Shown: positions 8,591-17,454, counted from the stretch's first letter. The stretch is 64,000 bases of DNA from Streptomyces sp. NBC_01689 (GCF_036250675.1 NZ_CP109592.1:1550001-1614000); one strand, 5' to 3'. Translations and numbers: made by a program. The notes: a model not told the origin generated them from the sequence alone.

Positions 8591-8998
8591 CGGCTCCGAC
8601 CAGCGTCGACGGAAACACCGCGGCAGCCGGCGACGGCGCTCGCCCGGCCCCGACCCGGTGCCCCGGCTCGGGGCCGGGCTTCCGGCAGTTGTCCTGTTCC
8701 CGGTACTGGCGCGGGCCCTGCCCGCGTCTCGGCCCGACGACGGTGCGGAACTCCGCTTCGGCCTGTGCCCGTACGCGTTCGACCGCTGTCCGCCAAGCAG
8801 TTGGAGCCGTCCGCTGTTGGAACCGTCCCATGTTGGAGCCGTCCGCCGTCTCCCCTCATCGCAGGACGACGGCTGCTGACGCGCGCGGGTCGCGCGCCCG
8901 CCGGTGCGCGGGGGCGGATGCCACGGAAACCGGACGGACCCGACCGGCAGTTCCCCCGGGTTCCCGCGGCATCACAACGACTCACTCACGCGTGCGGC
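8591..8998. other. Intergenic stretch with a 16-bp triple repeat
   Basis: No gene is supported here. The only structure is the tandem repeat at 8800-8847. The 3' flank of the secreted-protein gene (minus strand) begins at 8998. Confidence 0.5.
8800..8847. repeat. Three tandem copies of a 16-bp unit
   Basis: The unit GTTGGARCCGTCCSMY occurs at 8800-8815, 8816-8831 and 8832-8847; the copies differ at two to four positions. The spacing is exactly 16 bp and the array lies in non-coding DNA. Confidence 0.85.
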
Positions 8999-9475
8999 TC
9001 AGCTGAAGACGAAGGGTCCCGGTGCCTGCGCGGCGGTCGACGTGCAGGTGACGGTGATGCCGAAGATGACCATCTTCAGCGAGCCCTTGTAGAAGTCCAG
9101 GCTGTCACCGACGGCCACGGTGCCCGGCAGCGGGCCGACACTGACCGCGCCGCCCGCGGGGATGGCCGGGTTCGCGGTGCCGCTGAAGACCCGGTCGGCG
9201 CCGGTCGAGTTGGTCATCGTGAGCGTGGAGTTGATGGAGTTCGCGGACAGCGCGAGCGGGGTCGTGATGGCCGTGGAACTGAGGGTGACGGTCGCCGAGG
9301 TACCGCTGACCTGGGTGGCGGTCAGCGTGGCCGTGCCGCCGCCGAAGATGCCGCAGGTGGCGGTGATGGTGGCGGAACTCGGGGTGACGGCCGCGTTCGC
9401 GGCAGGTGCGAGGGCCAACGCCGTGGCGGCGAGGACCCCCGTCGTCAGTGCCGCACCAGTGGCTAATCGCTTCAT
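8999..9475 (-). CDS. Small secreted beta-rich protein
   Basis: This 158-residue protein has a textbook Sec signal peptide (MKRLATGAALTTGVLAATA, Ala-x-Ala cleavage near residue 28). The mature chain of about 130 residues is Thr/Ser/Ala/Gly-rich and built of short beta strands, with two cysteines (TATCGIFGG and TVTCTST) that could form one disulfide between its ends. It looks like a cell-surface or secreted structural protein; no enzyme motif is seen. It is monocistronic, with a candidate operator about 90 bp upstream. Confidence 0.85.
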   Translation of the reverse strand: MKRLATGAALTTGVLAATALALAPAANAAVTPSSATITATCGIFGGGTATLTATQVSGTSATVTLSSTAITTPLALSANSINSTLTMTNSTGADRVFSGTANPAIPAGGAVSVGPLPGTVAVGDSLDFYKGSLKMVIFGITVTCTSTAAQAPGPFVFS

Positions 9476-9564
9476 GGAGATCGGGCTCCCTTCCCGTTAC
9501 GTGGGAATGCCATGGAGGGACGGCGACCCCGGACCGGGTGGGTGCGGACACACCGCGAGGTCGA

Positions 9565-9581
9565 TCTGACAGAGTGTCAGA
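9565..9581. promoter_or_regulatory. Inverted repeat TCTGACA-GAG-TGTCAGA
   Basis: This is a perfect 7+3+7 palindrome, 90 bp upstream of the secreted-protein start on the minus strand. It fits a dimeric repressor or activator site. No adjacent regulator gene is present, so the binding protein is unknown. Confidence 0.5.
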
Positions 9582-9837
9582 ACTTACCGTCCCATTGACG
9601 CGCGGGCGACACGGGCCGACAAGGTTGAAATCCGGCCGACTCCGGAGGCGACCACCTCGACGTCGGCGTTCCGCGCCGAGGGAATAGGGTGTCGCGGGTG
9701 CGGGAGCCCGGACCGCCAGGTCGCCGCGCGCGTCGAGGGCCGCGACCCGTCCCCGCCCCGGCCCACGTGCGCGGCCGGGCGGACCGCGCCGCATCGGCCT
9801 CCGGCGGAACGCCGGCGACACCCTGGAGGTGCACCCC

Positions 9838-10257
9838 GTGACGGATACTCCTGGCCCGCGGACCGACCCGGCACGCGCGATGTTCGAAGCCGACTCCGCC
9901 TCGCGCGGGCTCGGCATCGAGTTGCTGGAGACGGGAGGCGGGGCGGCGGCGGTGCGGATGACGGTGACCGCGGGGATGGTCAACGGGCACGGCATCGCCC
10001 ACGGCGGTTTCGTCTTCACCCTCGCCGACACGGCGTTCGCGTGCGCCTGCAACAGCTACGGGCCGGTGACCGTCGCCTCGGGCGCCGACAGCTCCTTCAC
10101 GGCCCCCGCCAGAGAGGGCGACGTTCTGACCGCGACCGCCCGCGAATGCGCCCGGTACGGCCGGAGCGGGATCTACGACGTGACCGTCACGCGCGGCGAC
10201 ACCGTCATCGCCGAGTTCCGCGGGCGCAGCCGGGTCATCGGGGACCCACCCGAGTAG
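9838..10257 (+). CDS. paaI: PaaI-type hotdog thioesterase
   Basis: This 139-residue protein is a hotdog-fold acyl-CoA thioesterase of the hydroxyphenylacetyl-CoA type. The key segment NGHGIAHGGFVFTLADTAFA holds the HGG turn and the acidic residue expected for PaaI, followed by SGADSSFTAPAREGDVLTATA. GTG 9838 is chosen because GGAGG lies 8 bases upstream; the in-frame GTG at 9829 overlaps that site. The rest of a phenylacetate pathway is not nearby, so it may be a stand-alone housekeeping thioesterase. A hairpin terminator follows. Confidence 0.88.
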   Translation: MTDTPGPRTDPARAMFEADSASRGLGIELLETGGGAAAVRMTVTAGMVNGHGIAHGGFVFTLADTAFACACNSYGPVTVASGADSSFTAPAREGDVLTATARECARYGRSGIYDVTVTRGDTVIAEFRGRSRVIGDPPE

Positions 10258-10292
10258 GCGGCGCGCTCGAACCCGGGAGGACAGCCCCCGGG

Positions 10293-10330
10293 CGGCCGGT
10301 CCCTGGTCATGAGCGGCCAGGGACCGGCCG
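10293..10330. terminator. Bidirectional hairpin terminator
   Basis: A 14-bp perfect stem (CGGCCGGTCCCTGG with its complement) and a 10-base loop lie between the convergent thioesterase and MFS genes, so it can serve both strands. Confidence 0.75.
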
Positions 10331-10398
10331 GACGCCGGCGGCTCCCATGGCGGCCGGAACCTCCCTCGGCGCCGGACCGCTTCGCGGCGCCGGTGTTC

Positions 10399-11649
10399 TC
10401 AGGCGGCGGCGAGCTGTGGCTCCGTGCGGACGGCGAGGCGCCCGGTGCGCGCGAGCGCCGCGACCGAGGCCGCGCACGTCAGCCCGGTGGCCGCCAGGAC
10501 GAACCAGACCAGCCGGAGGGCCGCGTGGTCCTCGGCGTAGTCCCACAGGGCTCCGGTGGCGAGATTGCCCAGGGTGATCCCGAGACCGGAGACGGTGTTG
10601 TACAGGCCGTAGTGGGTGGCGACCAGCCGGTTCCCGGAGAGCGCGACGACCGTGTCCATCTCCAGGGGGTAGACCACCGCGCTGCCGGCCGCGAGCAGCG
10701 CGACCGCCGCCACCAGGCAGGCGAGTACGGCGACGGCGGCGTCCGGGGGCGTGAGGGCGAGGGGGAGAAAGGCGAGGCCCATGACGGCCAGTCCGCGCAC
10801 CAGTGCCTGGGCGGGGCTCCAGCGTCGCTCGGCCCAGGCGGTGAGTCTGAGCTGACCGACGACGGCTACGGCCGCGGACACGACGAAGAGGCCGCTCGTG
10901 ATCCATGCGCCCCGGCCGCCGAGAGCGTCGGCCGCGGCGAGCGGCAGGGCCAGATAGACCTGGAAGGTCAGGACGTAGGCGCCGATCATCGCGATGGAGA
11001 AGAGCAGGAAGGGCCGGTTGGTCACGACCGTGCGCCACTGGGTGAGGACCGGTTCCCGTGCGGCGGTGGTGGTCCGGCCGCGGGCGGGCAGCGCGTGGGC
11101 CTGCAGGGCGGTGAGCACGGCGAATACGGCGGCCGCGACCGTGCAGACGAGACGGAAGTCGGCGGCCAGCAGGGCGAGTCCGACGAGCGGGCCGAGCAGC
11201 ATGCCCGCCTGGTAGTAGACGTTGAACGTGGCGAACGCGTCCACGCGGCGGTCACCGGCCTCCTGGGCGAGGTAGGACCGGACCGCCGGGTTGAAGAGGG
11301 CGCCCGCGAAGCCGGTGGCCGCCGACGCCGCGATCAGGGCGGGAAGGCTGTCGACCCAGCCGAGCAGGCCGAAGCCCACGGTGCGCAGCAGACAGCCCGC
11401 CATGATCGGGACCTTGTGGCCGAAGCGGTCGGCGATGGTCCCGCCGATGAGGAACATCCCCTGCTGGGAGAAGTTGCGCACGCCCAGGACGAGACCGACC
11501 GCCCAGGCGGCGAGGCCCAGGCCGTCGGCGAGGTGGGCCGCCAGGTAGGGCATGAGCATGTAGAAGGCGAGGTTGATGGCGAACTGATTGAACATCAGCA
11601 GTCGTGCGGCGGGGCCGAAGGAGAGCGTCTGCTGCCAGAGGGTCTTCAT
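10399..11649 (-). CDS. MFS transporter (exporter)
   Basis: This 416-residue protein has about twelve hydrophobic helices and the MFS motif A variant [14 protein letters not shown] in loop 2-3. The start ATG (11649-11647) overlaps the stop codon of the PLP-enzyme gene by four bases (ATGA), so the two are translationally coupled and probably act together: the enzyme makes a product, the MFS protein exports it. An in-frame extension upstream runs through the PLP gene and is not used. Confidence 0.9.
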   Translation of the reverse strand: MKTLWQQTLSFGPAARLLMFNQFAINLAFYMLMPYLAAHLADGLGLAAWAVGLVLGVRNFSQQGMFLIGGTIADRFGHKVPIMAGCLLRTVGFGLLGWVDSLPALIAASAATGFAGALFNPAVRSYLAQEAGDRRVDAFATFNVYYQAGMLLGPLVGLALLAADFRLVCTVAAAVFAVLTALQAHALPARGRTTTAAREPVLTQWRTVVTNRPFLLFSIAMIGAYVLTFQVYLALPLAAADALGGRGAWITSGLFVVSAAVAVVGQLRLTAWAERRWSPAQALVRGLAVMGLAFLPLALTPPDAAVAVLACLVAAVALLAAGSAVVYPLEMDTVVALSGNRLVATHYGLYNTVSGLGITLGNLATGALWDYAEDHAALRLVWFVLAATGLTCAASVAALARTGRLAVRTEPQLAAA

Positions 11650-12794
11650 CGTGCGGCTCCCGCGAGGGCTTCGGTGGTGTCCGCCCGACCGGACGCGGCG
11701 GCCAGCGGGTCGGTGACGTGGGTGCAGCGTGTCCAGCGGGTCACGACCCGGTCGCCGGGACGGCCGATCTCGTCGGGATCGTCGGCCGGCGGGTGCCCGA
11801 GCAGATCGTGGGACCGGCAGTAGGCGTCGTCGAAGACGGTCCCCACGTACCGCTGGGGGCCGTCGGGGAAGACCGCGACGATCCGGTTGCCGGCGGGCCG
11901 GGTGCGGGCCAGCCAGCGGGCGACGAGCGCGACGGCGCCCGCGCTCCAGCCGCCGGTGGCGTAGTGGTCGCGGGCCAGGCGCCGGCAGGCCCACACGGCC
12001 TCGGGGGCCGCGACCCAGTGGACCTCGTCGAACAGCTCGTAAGCCACGTTGCGGGGATGGATGCTGCTGCCGAGGCCGCGCATCAGCCGGGTCGCCGGGG
12101 GCTGGCCGAAGATCGTCGATCCCGTGGTGTCGACCCCGACCACCCGCAACCCGGGGTGGAAGCCGCGCAGGACGGACGCGATGCCCGCGGAGTGGCCGCC
12201 GGTGCCGACGGAGACGACCAGGGTGTCGACGCGGCCGAGCTGTGCGACGAGTTCACGGGCCAAGGGCGCGTAGGCGGCCACGTTGTCCGGGTTGTTGTAC
12301 TGGTCGGGGCACCACGCGGCGGGGCGCTCGGCCAGGAGTTCCTCGACCCGGTGACGGCGTGCCTCCTGCCAGCCTCCGACGGGGTGGGGCGTGGTGACGA
12401 GGTCCACCGCGGCACCGTACGCCGCGAGCAGCCCCGTCATGAGCGGTTCCATACCGGGGTCGGTGACGACGGTGACCGGGTGGCCGTAGGTCGCACCCGC
12501 CAGCGCGAGACCCAGCCCGAGGGTGCCGGAGGTGGACTCGATGATCCCGGCGCCCGGGACCAGCAGGCCGCGTTCGCGTGCCGCACGGACCATGTGCAGG
12601 GCCGCGCGGTCCTTGATGCCGCCGGGGTTCCGGCCCTCCAGCTTGACCCAGAAGCCGCGTTCGCCGCTGGTGAAGGGGGCGCCGATCCACAGGACCGGGG
12701 TGTCACCGACCAGTCCGGCCGGCGTGTGCAGCGGGGGCTTGGCGTCGGCCCGGAGCCGGGCGGGTGGGTTGAGGGGCGGTGTCGTCGGATTCAT
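11646..12794 (-). CDS. PLP-dependent cysteine synthase family enzyme
   Basis: This 382-residue fold-type II PLP enzyme resembles O-acetylserine sulfhydrylase and cystathionine beta-synthase. The Schiff-base lysine is in [13 protein letters not shown], the substrate loop reads [12 protein letters not shown], and the phosphate-binding glycine loop is VGTGGHSAG. It is longer than CysK because of a 40-residue hydrophilic C-terminal tail. It is flanked upstream (126 bp) by a small membrane protein and coupled downstream to an MFS exporter. SbnA/SbnD of staphyloferrin B is a comparable enzyme-exporter pairing, but no SbnB homologue is present, so the product is unknown. Confidence 0.87.
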   Translation of the reverse strand: MNPTTPPLNPPARLRADAKPPLHTPAGLVGDTPVLWIGAPFTSGERGFWVKLEGRNPGGIKDRAALHMVRAARERGLLVPGAGIIESTSGTLGLGLALAGATYGHPVTVVTDPGMEPLMTGLLAAYGAAVDLVTTPHPVGGWQEARRHRVEELLAERPAAWCPDQYNNPDNVAAYAPLARELVAQLGRVDTLVVSVGTGGHSAGIASVLRGFHPGLRVVGVDTTGSTIFGQPPATRLMRGLGSSIHPRNVAYELFDEVHWVAAPEAVWACRRLARDHYATGGWSAGAVALVARWLARTRPAGNRIVAVFPDGPQRYVGTVFDDAYCRSHDLLGHPPADDPDEIGRPGDRVVTRWTRCTHVTDPLAAASGRADTTEALAGAAR

Positions 12795-12920
12795 GGCGTG
12801 GTTCTCCCGCGGCGGACGGCCTCGAAGGGGCGCCGGCCGTTGAGTAGGGGAAGGAGGCGGACAGCTCGGCGGCCGTCGCCGCCGCGGACACGTGCTGTCC
12901 GCGGGGGCGGCCGGGGCCGC

Positions 12921-13358
12921 TCAGGTCCGCCACACGCCCAGTCGCGCGCACTCCCGCTGGGCGGAGGCGAGGGGTGGTGCCGGATGCCGGCACGGACGCT
13001 CCCCCGGCGGGGCCGGCCGCCGCTCGACGCTGTCGGCCGGCACGAGAGTGTGGAGGGCCGCGGCGAGGGTGACGGCTCGCGGCGGCTGCACGGTCGGCTG
13101 GTCCAGTCCCTGGCAGTGGCCTCCGTGGTCCCGCGTGGGGTTCAGCCCCGGCACGCGCGACTCGGCGGCTTCGTGCTGTCCGCTCGGCGCGCAGGAGGAA
13201 CCCGAGACGACGAGGAGCGCGTCCGCCCGGTGGGCACCCTCGGGCGTGGAGCCGTGGGCACAGGCCAGCAGGTGCACCAGGACGGTCAGGATCATCGCCG
13301 GCAGCGCCCCGGCCCGTCGCGCGGGACGGCGCTCACGGTGCACCGACCGAATCCTCAT
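12921..13358 (-). CDS. Cys/His-rich small membrane-anchored protein
   Basis: This is a 145-residue protein. A basic N-terminus is followed by one hydrophobic helix (ALPAMILTVLVHLLACAHG, about residues 18-36) and a long exposed tail containing cysteines at SSCAP, GGHCQGLDQ, RPCRH and RECAR plus many histidines (DHGGHC). Similar small proteins with an HG...HC...DQPT pattern are common in Streptomyces and unassigned. ATG 13358 is chosen over 13385 because it starts the basic segment. It leads the operon with the PLP enzyme and MFS transporter; a metal- or thiol-related role is only a guess. Confidence 0.6.
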   Translation of the reverse strand: MRIRSVHRERRPARRAGALPAMILTVLVHLLACAHGSTPEGAHRADALLVVSGSSCAPSGQHEAAESRVPGLNPTRDHGGHCQGLDQPTVQPPRAVTLAAALHTLVPADSVERRPAPPGERPCRHPAPPLASAQRECARLGVWRT

Positions 13359-13454
13359 GACCACACAAAATAGTCGATCCATCACGATGTGCGTGTTTAG
13401 AGGGATTCCTTGTGGCGCCGCCCTGCCCAGGGATGAACCGACCCCTTGCCTGAG

Positions 13455-13471
13455 CTATCGAATATCGATAG
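13455..13471. promoter_or_regulatory. Operator 1 of the DUF2975/XRE pair
   Basis: CTATCG-AATAT-CGATAG is a perfect 6+5+6 palindrome, 33 bp upstream of the DUF2975 start. Confidence 0.65.
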
Positions 13472-13475
13472 ATTT

Positions 13476-13492
13476 CCATCGCCATTCGATGG
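13476..13492. promoter_or_regulatory. Operator 2 of the DUF2975/XRE pair
   Basis: CCATCG-CCATT-CGATGG is a second perfect 6+5+6 palindrome with the same ATCG-N5-CGAT core. Its centre is 21 bp (two helical turns) from the first, and it overlaps the start of the ribosome-binding region of the DUF2975 gene. Confidence 0.65.
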
Positions 13493-13503
13493 AAGGAAGA
13501 GTC

Positions 13504-13995
13504 GTGGGAAAGCTGACCGTGCGTGCGTTGCGCGCCGTGCTCGTGGTGGTGCTCACCGGCACCGTGTTCGTACAGGCGGGGATGGTGTGGGCGTTGGCCA
13601 GCGGGAAGGACTCGGAAGACGGGTCACTCCCGCTGACCTCGCTGCGCGTGATCACGATCCTGGGCATGGTGTCGGCTCAGGTCGCTCTGGTCTGCGTATG
13701 GCGACTGGTGACGATGGTGCGGAGCGGAACCGTGTTCTCCCTCCGCGCCTTCCGGTACGTGGACGCCGTGATCGGAGCGATCGTGGCGGCCGCCCTCTTG
13801 TGGTTCGCCGTCACGGCCGTCAACGCCCCGGGCCAACGGGACGACCCGGGAGTCACCCTCATCATGGGCGGCATCGGCCTGGCCATCCTGGGGGTCGCGC
13901 TCATCGTGCTCGTCCTGCGGATGCTGCTCACCCAGGCCGTGGCGCGCGACGTCGAGGCCACGCGGATGCAGGCCGAGCTCGACGAGGTGATCTGA
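13504..13995 (+). CDS. DUF2975 family membrane protein
   Basis: This 163-residue protein has four predicted transmembrane helices (about 8-30, 46-66, 85-105, 118-140) and a short charged C-terminal helix. The profile and the XRE gene that follows match DUF2975 proteins, which are almost always paired with a YozG-like regulator. GTG 13504 has GGAAGGAAGAG just upstream; the ATG at 13489 lies inside the operator and would destroy that spacing. Its stop codon overlaps the next start by one base (TGATG). Confidence 0.85.
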   Translation: MGKLTVRALRAVLVVVLTGTVFVQAGMVWALASGKDSEDGSLPLTSLRVITILGMVSAQVALVCVWRLVTMVRSGTVFSLRAFRYVDAVIGAIVAAALLWFAVTAVNAPGQRDDPGVTLIMGGIGLAILGVALIVLVLRMLLTQAVARDVEATRMQAELDEVI

Positions 13996-14216
13996 TGCCG
14001 ATCGCCGTCGACATCGACGTCATGCTGGCCAGGCGGAAGATGTCCGTGGGGGAACTCGCGGACCGCGTGGGGATCACGCCGGCCAACCTCGCCGTACTCA
14101 AGAACGGCCGCGCCAAGGCGGTGCGCTTCGCCACGCTCGCCGCTCTGTGCGAGGTGCTCGCATGCCAGCCGGGCGACCTGCTGCGCTGGGAGACCGAGGA
14201 CCCCGCCGCCGGATGA
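13995..14216 (+). CDS. YozG-like XRE family regulator
   Basis: This 73-residue protein is essentially a single Cro/C1 helix-turn-helix: MLARRKMSVGELADRVGITPANLAVLKNGRAKAVRF, then LAALCEVLACQPGDLLRWE. It is translationally coupled to the DUF2975 gene. It most likely binds the two ATCG-N5-CGAT palindromes upstream of that gene and represses the pair. The signal that relieves repression is unknown. Confidence 0.9.
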   Translation: MPIAVDIDVMLARRKMSVGELADRVGITPANLAVLKNGRAKAVRFATLAALCEVLACQPGDLLRWETEDPAAG

Positions 14217-14406
14217 CGTCCTCCTCGTGCCGCCCTGTCCGACTCTTCCGGCGGGGCGGGCGAGGGACTCGGTCGAGCCGCCGACTCCGCTCCAGGGCCG
14301 AGGACTTCTGGTGTCACGACTCCAGGACACCGGCCCGCAGGCGCCCGGGGCCGGCCGGGCGGGTGGCGGCCCGGAACCTCTCCGGCCGGTGACCGTCGCC
14401 CGGCCG

Positions 14407-14835
14407 TCAGGTGATCGTGCCCAGATCGGTGCCCGTCCAGTGCTCCGGCCGCATCCGGACCACCACATGGTCGGCGAGTTCGGCCTCGGCCCATGCCGTG
14501 TAGCGGTCGAGGACTTCGCCGCTCAGGTATCGCGCGGCCAGGTCGCGGTGAGCGGTGGGGCCGGGCTCGGTGACGTCCGTGACGGGACCTTCGACGGACA
14601 CGTACCGAGGCGTGGGTTCACTCCGCTCCACCAGGAGGCTGAACCGGCCGCTCGCCCTGATCAGACGCAGTTTGCGCGAGTGCGCGCCGGTGAGGATCCA
14701 CGGCATGCCACCGGGGCGGTAGCCGTACCAGATCGGTACCAGCAGCGGTCCGCGGCCGGGCCCGGCGTCGACACCCAGCGCGGCGACGCGCGGCTGCGCC
14801 AGGAAGGCTTCGCGTTCTTCACGTGAGAGTGCCAT
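14407..14835 (-). CDS. Pyridoxamine 5'-phosphate oxidase-fold flavin protein
   Basis: This 142-residue protein has the split-barrel PNPOx-like fold: REEREAFLAQPRVAALGV, PLLVPIWYGYRPGGMPWILTG, a KLRLI segment and RYVSVEGPVTDV. Such small Streptomyces proteins bind FMN, F420 or haem and are usually listed as PPOX-class F420-dependent or pyridoxamine oxidase family. The cofactor cannot be decided from sequence alone. Start ATG 14835 is clear; the frame continues upstream only through the neighbouring pseudogene. Confidence 0.82.
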   Translation of the reverse strand: MALSREEREAFLAQPRVAALGVDAGPGRGPLLVPIWYGYRPGGMPWILTGAHSRKLRLIRASGRFSLLVERSEPTPRYVSVEGPVTDVTEPGPTAHRDLAARYLSGEVLDRYTAWAEAELADHVVVRMRPEHWTGTDLGTIT

Positions 14836-14858
14836 GCGTCCGACTCTAGGCCGGGCGC

Positions 14859-15490
14859 TCACCGTCCCCCGATGCGTTCGGCCGCCATCTCGGCGATCAT
14901 GACCGTGGGTACGTCGGTGTTTCCGCTGACGAGGGTCGGCATGACCGAGGCGTCGACGACGCGCAGTCGCTGCACTGCGTGGACCTCCAGGTCCGGACCG
15001 ACGCCGAGTCGTCCCCGGTACCCATGGCACAGGTTCCCATCGATGGTAGGCCGTGGCGCTCCGTGTGCGGACGTGCTCTTCAAGGGCCGCGTCGGTGACG
15101 CCGTCCGGCCGGTCCGGGTCGGCGCCGACCGGCAGGTACGGCCCGGTGAGACGGTCGGCGAACGATGCGCGGCGGGCGATGTCCATGACCGCTCTGAGTC
15201 CGGCGAGCATGACCGGCATGTCCCTCGGTACGTCGACGTAGCGGGGATCGATCCGCGGCGGGGTCAGCGGATCGGCCGCCGCGAGACGGACGGTGCCGCG
15301 GGTCCGCGGGGTGGGGGGCAGCAGGTGACGGAGTCCCTGGCCGCGGGCCCGCTCACGGCACACGAACGACGTCTGCGCACGCAGCGCATGAGCGGCCTGG
15401 TGGAATCCCTCCTCAAGGAAGGGCTTCACGACCCGCGGATCGACACCGCGCCGCTGTCGGTCGCGGTCGTGGCGCCGTCGGCGAGATGCT
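14859..15490 (-). pseudogene. Decayed GMC oxidoreductase (choline dehydrogenase-like), C-terminal half
   Basis: Two different minus-strand frames hold consecutive pieces of one protein. The upstream piece reads [51 protein letters not shown] and [14 protein letters not shown]. The downstream piece reads [19 protein letters not shown] then [21 protein letters not shown]. Together they form the GMC_oxred_C domain with its SGN-P motif. A frameshift lies near 15060-15080, and the FAD-binding N-terminal half is missing or unrecognisable above about 15490. Confidence 0.7.
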
Positions 15491-15651
15491 GACGAGCTGG
15501 TCCAACGGAGTTCTGGACCTCTCGCGGGAGGAGCTGGTGGACCAGGGGCCTTCTCGTCTTCGAGGCCCTCACCGCGCACGTCTCGGCGGCCTGGGGGAAA
15601 TGACACCGCGCCCGACGGCTTCCGGCGGGCCTCCGCTCCATGGGCGTGTCC

Positions 15652-16518
15652 TCACCGTGGCGTGTCGGCGCCGCGCCGGCCGAGGCTCCGCAGCACCTCG
15701 GCGATGTTGGCCCGGTACGTCCGCAGCGCCCGCAGGCCCGCGGTGTAACGGTCGCGGTGCCGCGCGATGTCCGCGGCCTGCTCGCGCGCCCGGACGGCGT
15801 GCCACAGTTCGGCCGTGTGATGGCGACGCTTGCAGGTGACGTCCGCGACCGCGGTGGCGCGCTCCCGTCGCGTGTGCCGGGTGTTGCCGTCACTGCCACG
15901 GGCCCACACGCCGTCCGTGTACGCGGCGACGGGGTCGGAGTAGCGGGTGAATCCCTGTTCCGTCACACAGCGGGACCACGCCTTCCACGCCGCGCGGAGA
16001 CGCGGGTCGCGCTTGACCGCCCTGTCCACCTCGGCCGCACGCGTGGTCGCGTACAGCCAGTCCCGCCCGATGTCGATGTCACGCATCAGCCGCCGGTTCG
16101 CCTCGGTGTCGCAGGCGGGCAGGGCCGCGTACTCGACGGTGGTCATCCGGCGCCCCTTCGGCCGGGAGACCTCCTGCTCCGCCGGGTCCCAGCCATAGCC
16201 CCATCGACGGGCGGAGGCGAGATCGAGGACACCGTAGTCGGTGCCGACCGCGGTGGCGACGACGGGATCGCTGGGGAAGCGGGGGTCGAGCGGGAAGTCT
16301 CGATGCCCGTGTTCCGCCATGCACTGCCGGATCAGCAACGCCTTTGCCCGCTGCGACCGTTGATAGTCCCGCGGCGTGTACCTGTAGCGGTCGGCGGGGA
16401 GGGGGCCGAGGTCCGACGCCGTGCTGACGGCCTGCGGACGTTCCGGACCGGAGGCGCAGATCGCCGTCAGCAGTGCCGCCCCCGCCACGGCACCCAGCCG
16501 CCGCCCCCGCTTCGTCAT
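15652..16518 (-). CDS. Secreted or lipoprotein-like hypothetical protein
   Basis: This 288-residue protein has a signal peptide (MTKRGRRLGAVAGAALLTAICASG) with a cysteine at the end of the hydrophobic stretch, so it may be a lipoprotein. The mature part has conserved-looking cysteines (IRQCMAEHGH, LPACDTEANRR, WSRCVTEQGF, DVTCKRR), typical of a recurrent Streptomyces exported family without known function. ATG 16518 is chosen because it starts the signal peptide; the longer frame reads into the next gene. Confidence 0.75.
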   Translation of the reverse strand: MTKRGRRLGAVAGAALLTAICASGPERPQAVSTASDLGPLPADRYRYTPRDYQRSQRAKALLIRQCMAEHGHRDFPLDPRFPSDPVVATAVGTDYGVLDLASARRWGYGWDPAEQEVSRPKGRRMTTVEYAALPACDTEANRRLMRDIDIGRDWLYATTRAAEVDRAVKRDPRLRAAWKAWSRCVTEQGFTRYSDPVAAYTDGVWARGSDGNTRHTRRERATAVADVTCKRRHHTAELWHAVRAREQAADIARHRDRYTAGLRALRTYRANIAEVLRSLGRRGADTPR

Positions 16519-16624
16519 ACGACGGGATGGTACTGCCCCGGCGGACGGCGTTCGCCGGCGCCGCGACGCCCCAGGACCCTCCCGCCGCGGTCCGCCGGGC
16601 CGGTGGACGGGTCCGTACCTCGTG

Positions 16625-17272
16625 TCACCTCCGCCAGAACAGGTGGTGCGTGACCCCGCTGGCGCTGGGCACGACCTCCAGCCGGAACCGGTCGAGCAGT
16701 TCGTCGGGCGACCTCCACAGCCGGATCCCGGAACCCAGTTCCACCGGCGCCACGGCCACGTGCAGGGTGTCGACGAGGTCGGCGTCGAGGAACTGCCGGA
16801 CGGTACTGACCCCGCCGCCGAGTCGGACGTCCTTGCCCTGGGCCGCCTCTCGTGCGCGTTCGAGAACACTGAGCGGGTCGCCGTCGACGAAGTGGAACGT
16901 CGTGTCGGAGAGCGTGATCGACGGACGTGCGTGGTGGGTCATGACGAACACCGGGGTGCGGAACGGGGGTTCGTCACCCCACCAGCCCTGCCAGTCGTGG
17001 TCGCGCCAGGGCCCGCGCTGCGGACCGAACTTGTTGCGGCCCATGATCTCGGCGCCGATGTTGCGAGCGAAGTCCCGCGTGAAGTAGTCGTCGAGGCCGC
17101 GGCTCCCGCCGGGGTCGGTGCGCATGGGCCAGCTCGCCGTGGCTCCGGCCCAGGCGAACAGCCTCTCGGGATGTTCGGCGTCGCCGAACGGCCTCTCCAG
17201 ACTCTGGTGCTCACCGGCACCGATTCCGTCCCGCGAGACGTTGAAGTTCATGACTCTCAGCAGCTGATCCAC
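16625..17272 (-). CDS. Dihydrofolate reductase family protein (RibD C-terminal domain)
   Basis: This 215-residue protein is a RibD_C/DHFR-fold NADPH reductase of the stand-alone type. It has MNFNVSRDG at the N-terminus, VFVMTHHARPS, KDVRLGGGVSTVRQFLDADLVDTLHVAVAPV (glycine-rich cofactor loop) and a terminal strand LEVVPSASGVTHHLF. GTG 17272 is preferred because AGAGGAAA lies just upstream; ATG 17251 is a shorter alternative. The substrate is unknown. Confidence 0.87.
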   Translation of the reverse strand: MDQLLRVMNFNVSRDGIGAGEHQSLERPFGDAEHPERLFAWAGATASWPMRTDPGGSRGLDDYFTRDFARNIGAEIMGRNKFGPQRGPWRDHDWQGWWGDEPPFRTPVFVMTHHARPSITLSDTTFHFVDGDPLSVLERAREAAQGKDVRLGGGVSTVRQFLDADLVDTLHVAVAPVELGSGIRLWRSPDELLDRFRLEVVPSASGVTHHLFWRR

Positions 17273-17454
17273 GCGTTTCCTCTTCGGCTCTTGTCGCAAC
17301 TCGGTGTGGCGGGGTGCCTCACATCAGTACGTCGAACGAGACGTACCCGAATCGACACCGGCCCGTCCGGCCGACGGCCGCACGACCGTCGTGACCCGCC
17401 CTGCGCGGCTCCTCGGCACCCATGACAACGCGAGCGTCCGGTACACGGCACGGG

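Noticed and set aside
8027..9466. 479-codon plus-strand frame
   Set aside because: It is antisense to a clear secreted protein, Arg/Gly-rich and without any motif.
10399..13358. Assignment of the PLP/MFS pair as SbnA/SbnD siderophore genes
   Set aside because: No SbnB dehydrogenase or NIS synthetase nearby; the cysteine-synthase fold alone does not justify it.
10309..13373. Long plus-strand frames opposite the MFS and PLP genes
   Set aside because: They are Gly/Arg/Glu-rich shadows; the minus-strand genes have full domain signatures and a coupled overlap.
16537..16599. Hairpin CCCGGCGGAC...GTCCGCCGGG as terminator
   Set aside because: The loop is over 40 bases; in such GC-rich DNA a 10-bp match at this distance is expected by chance.
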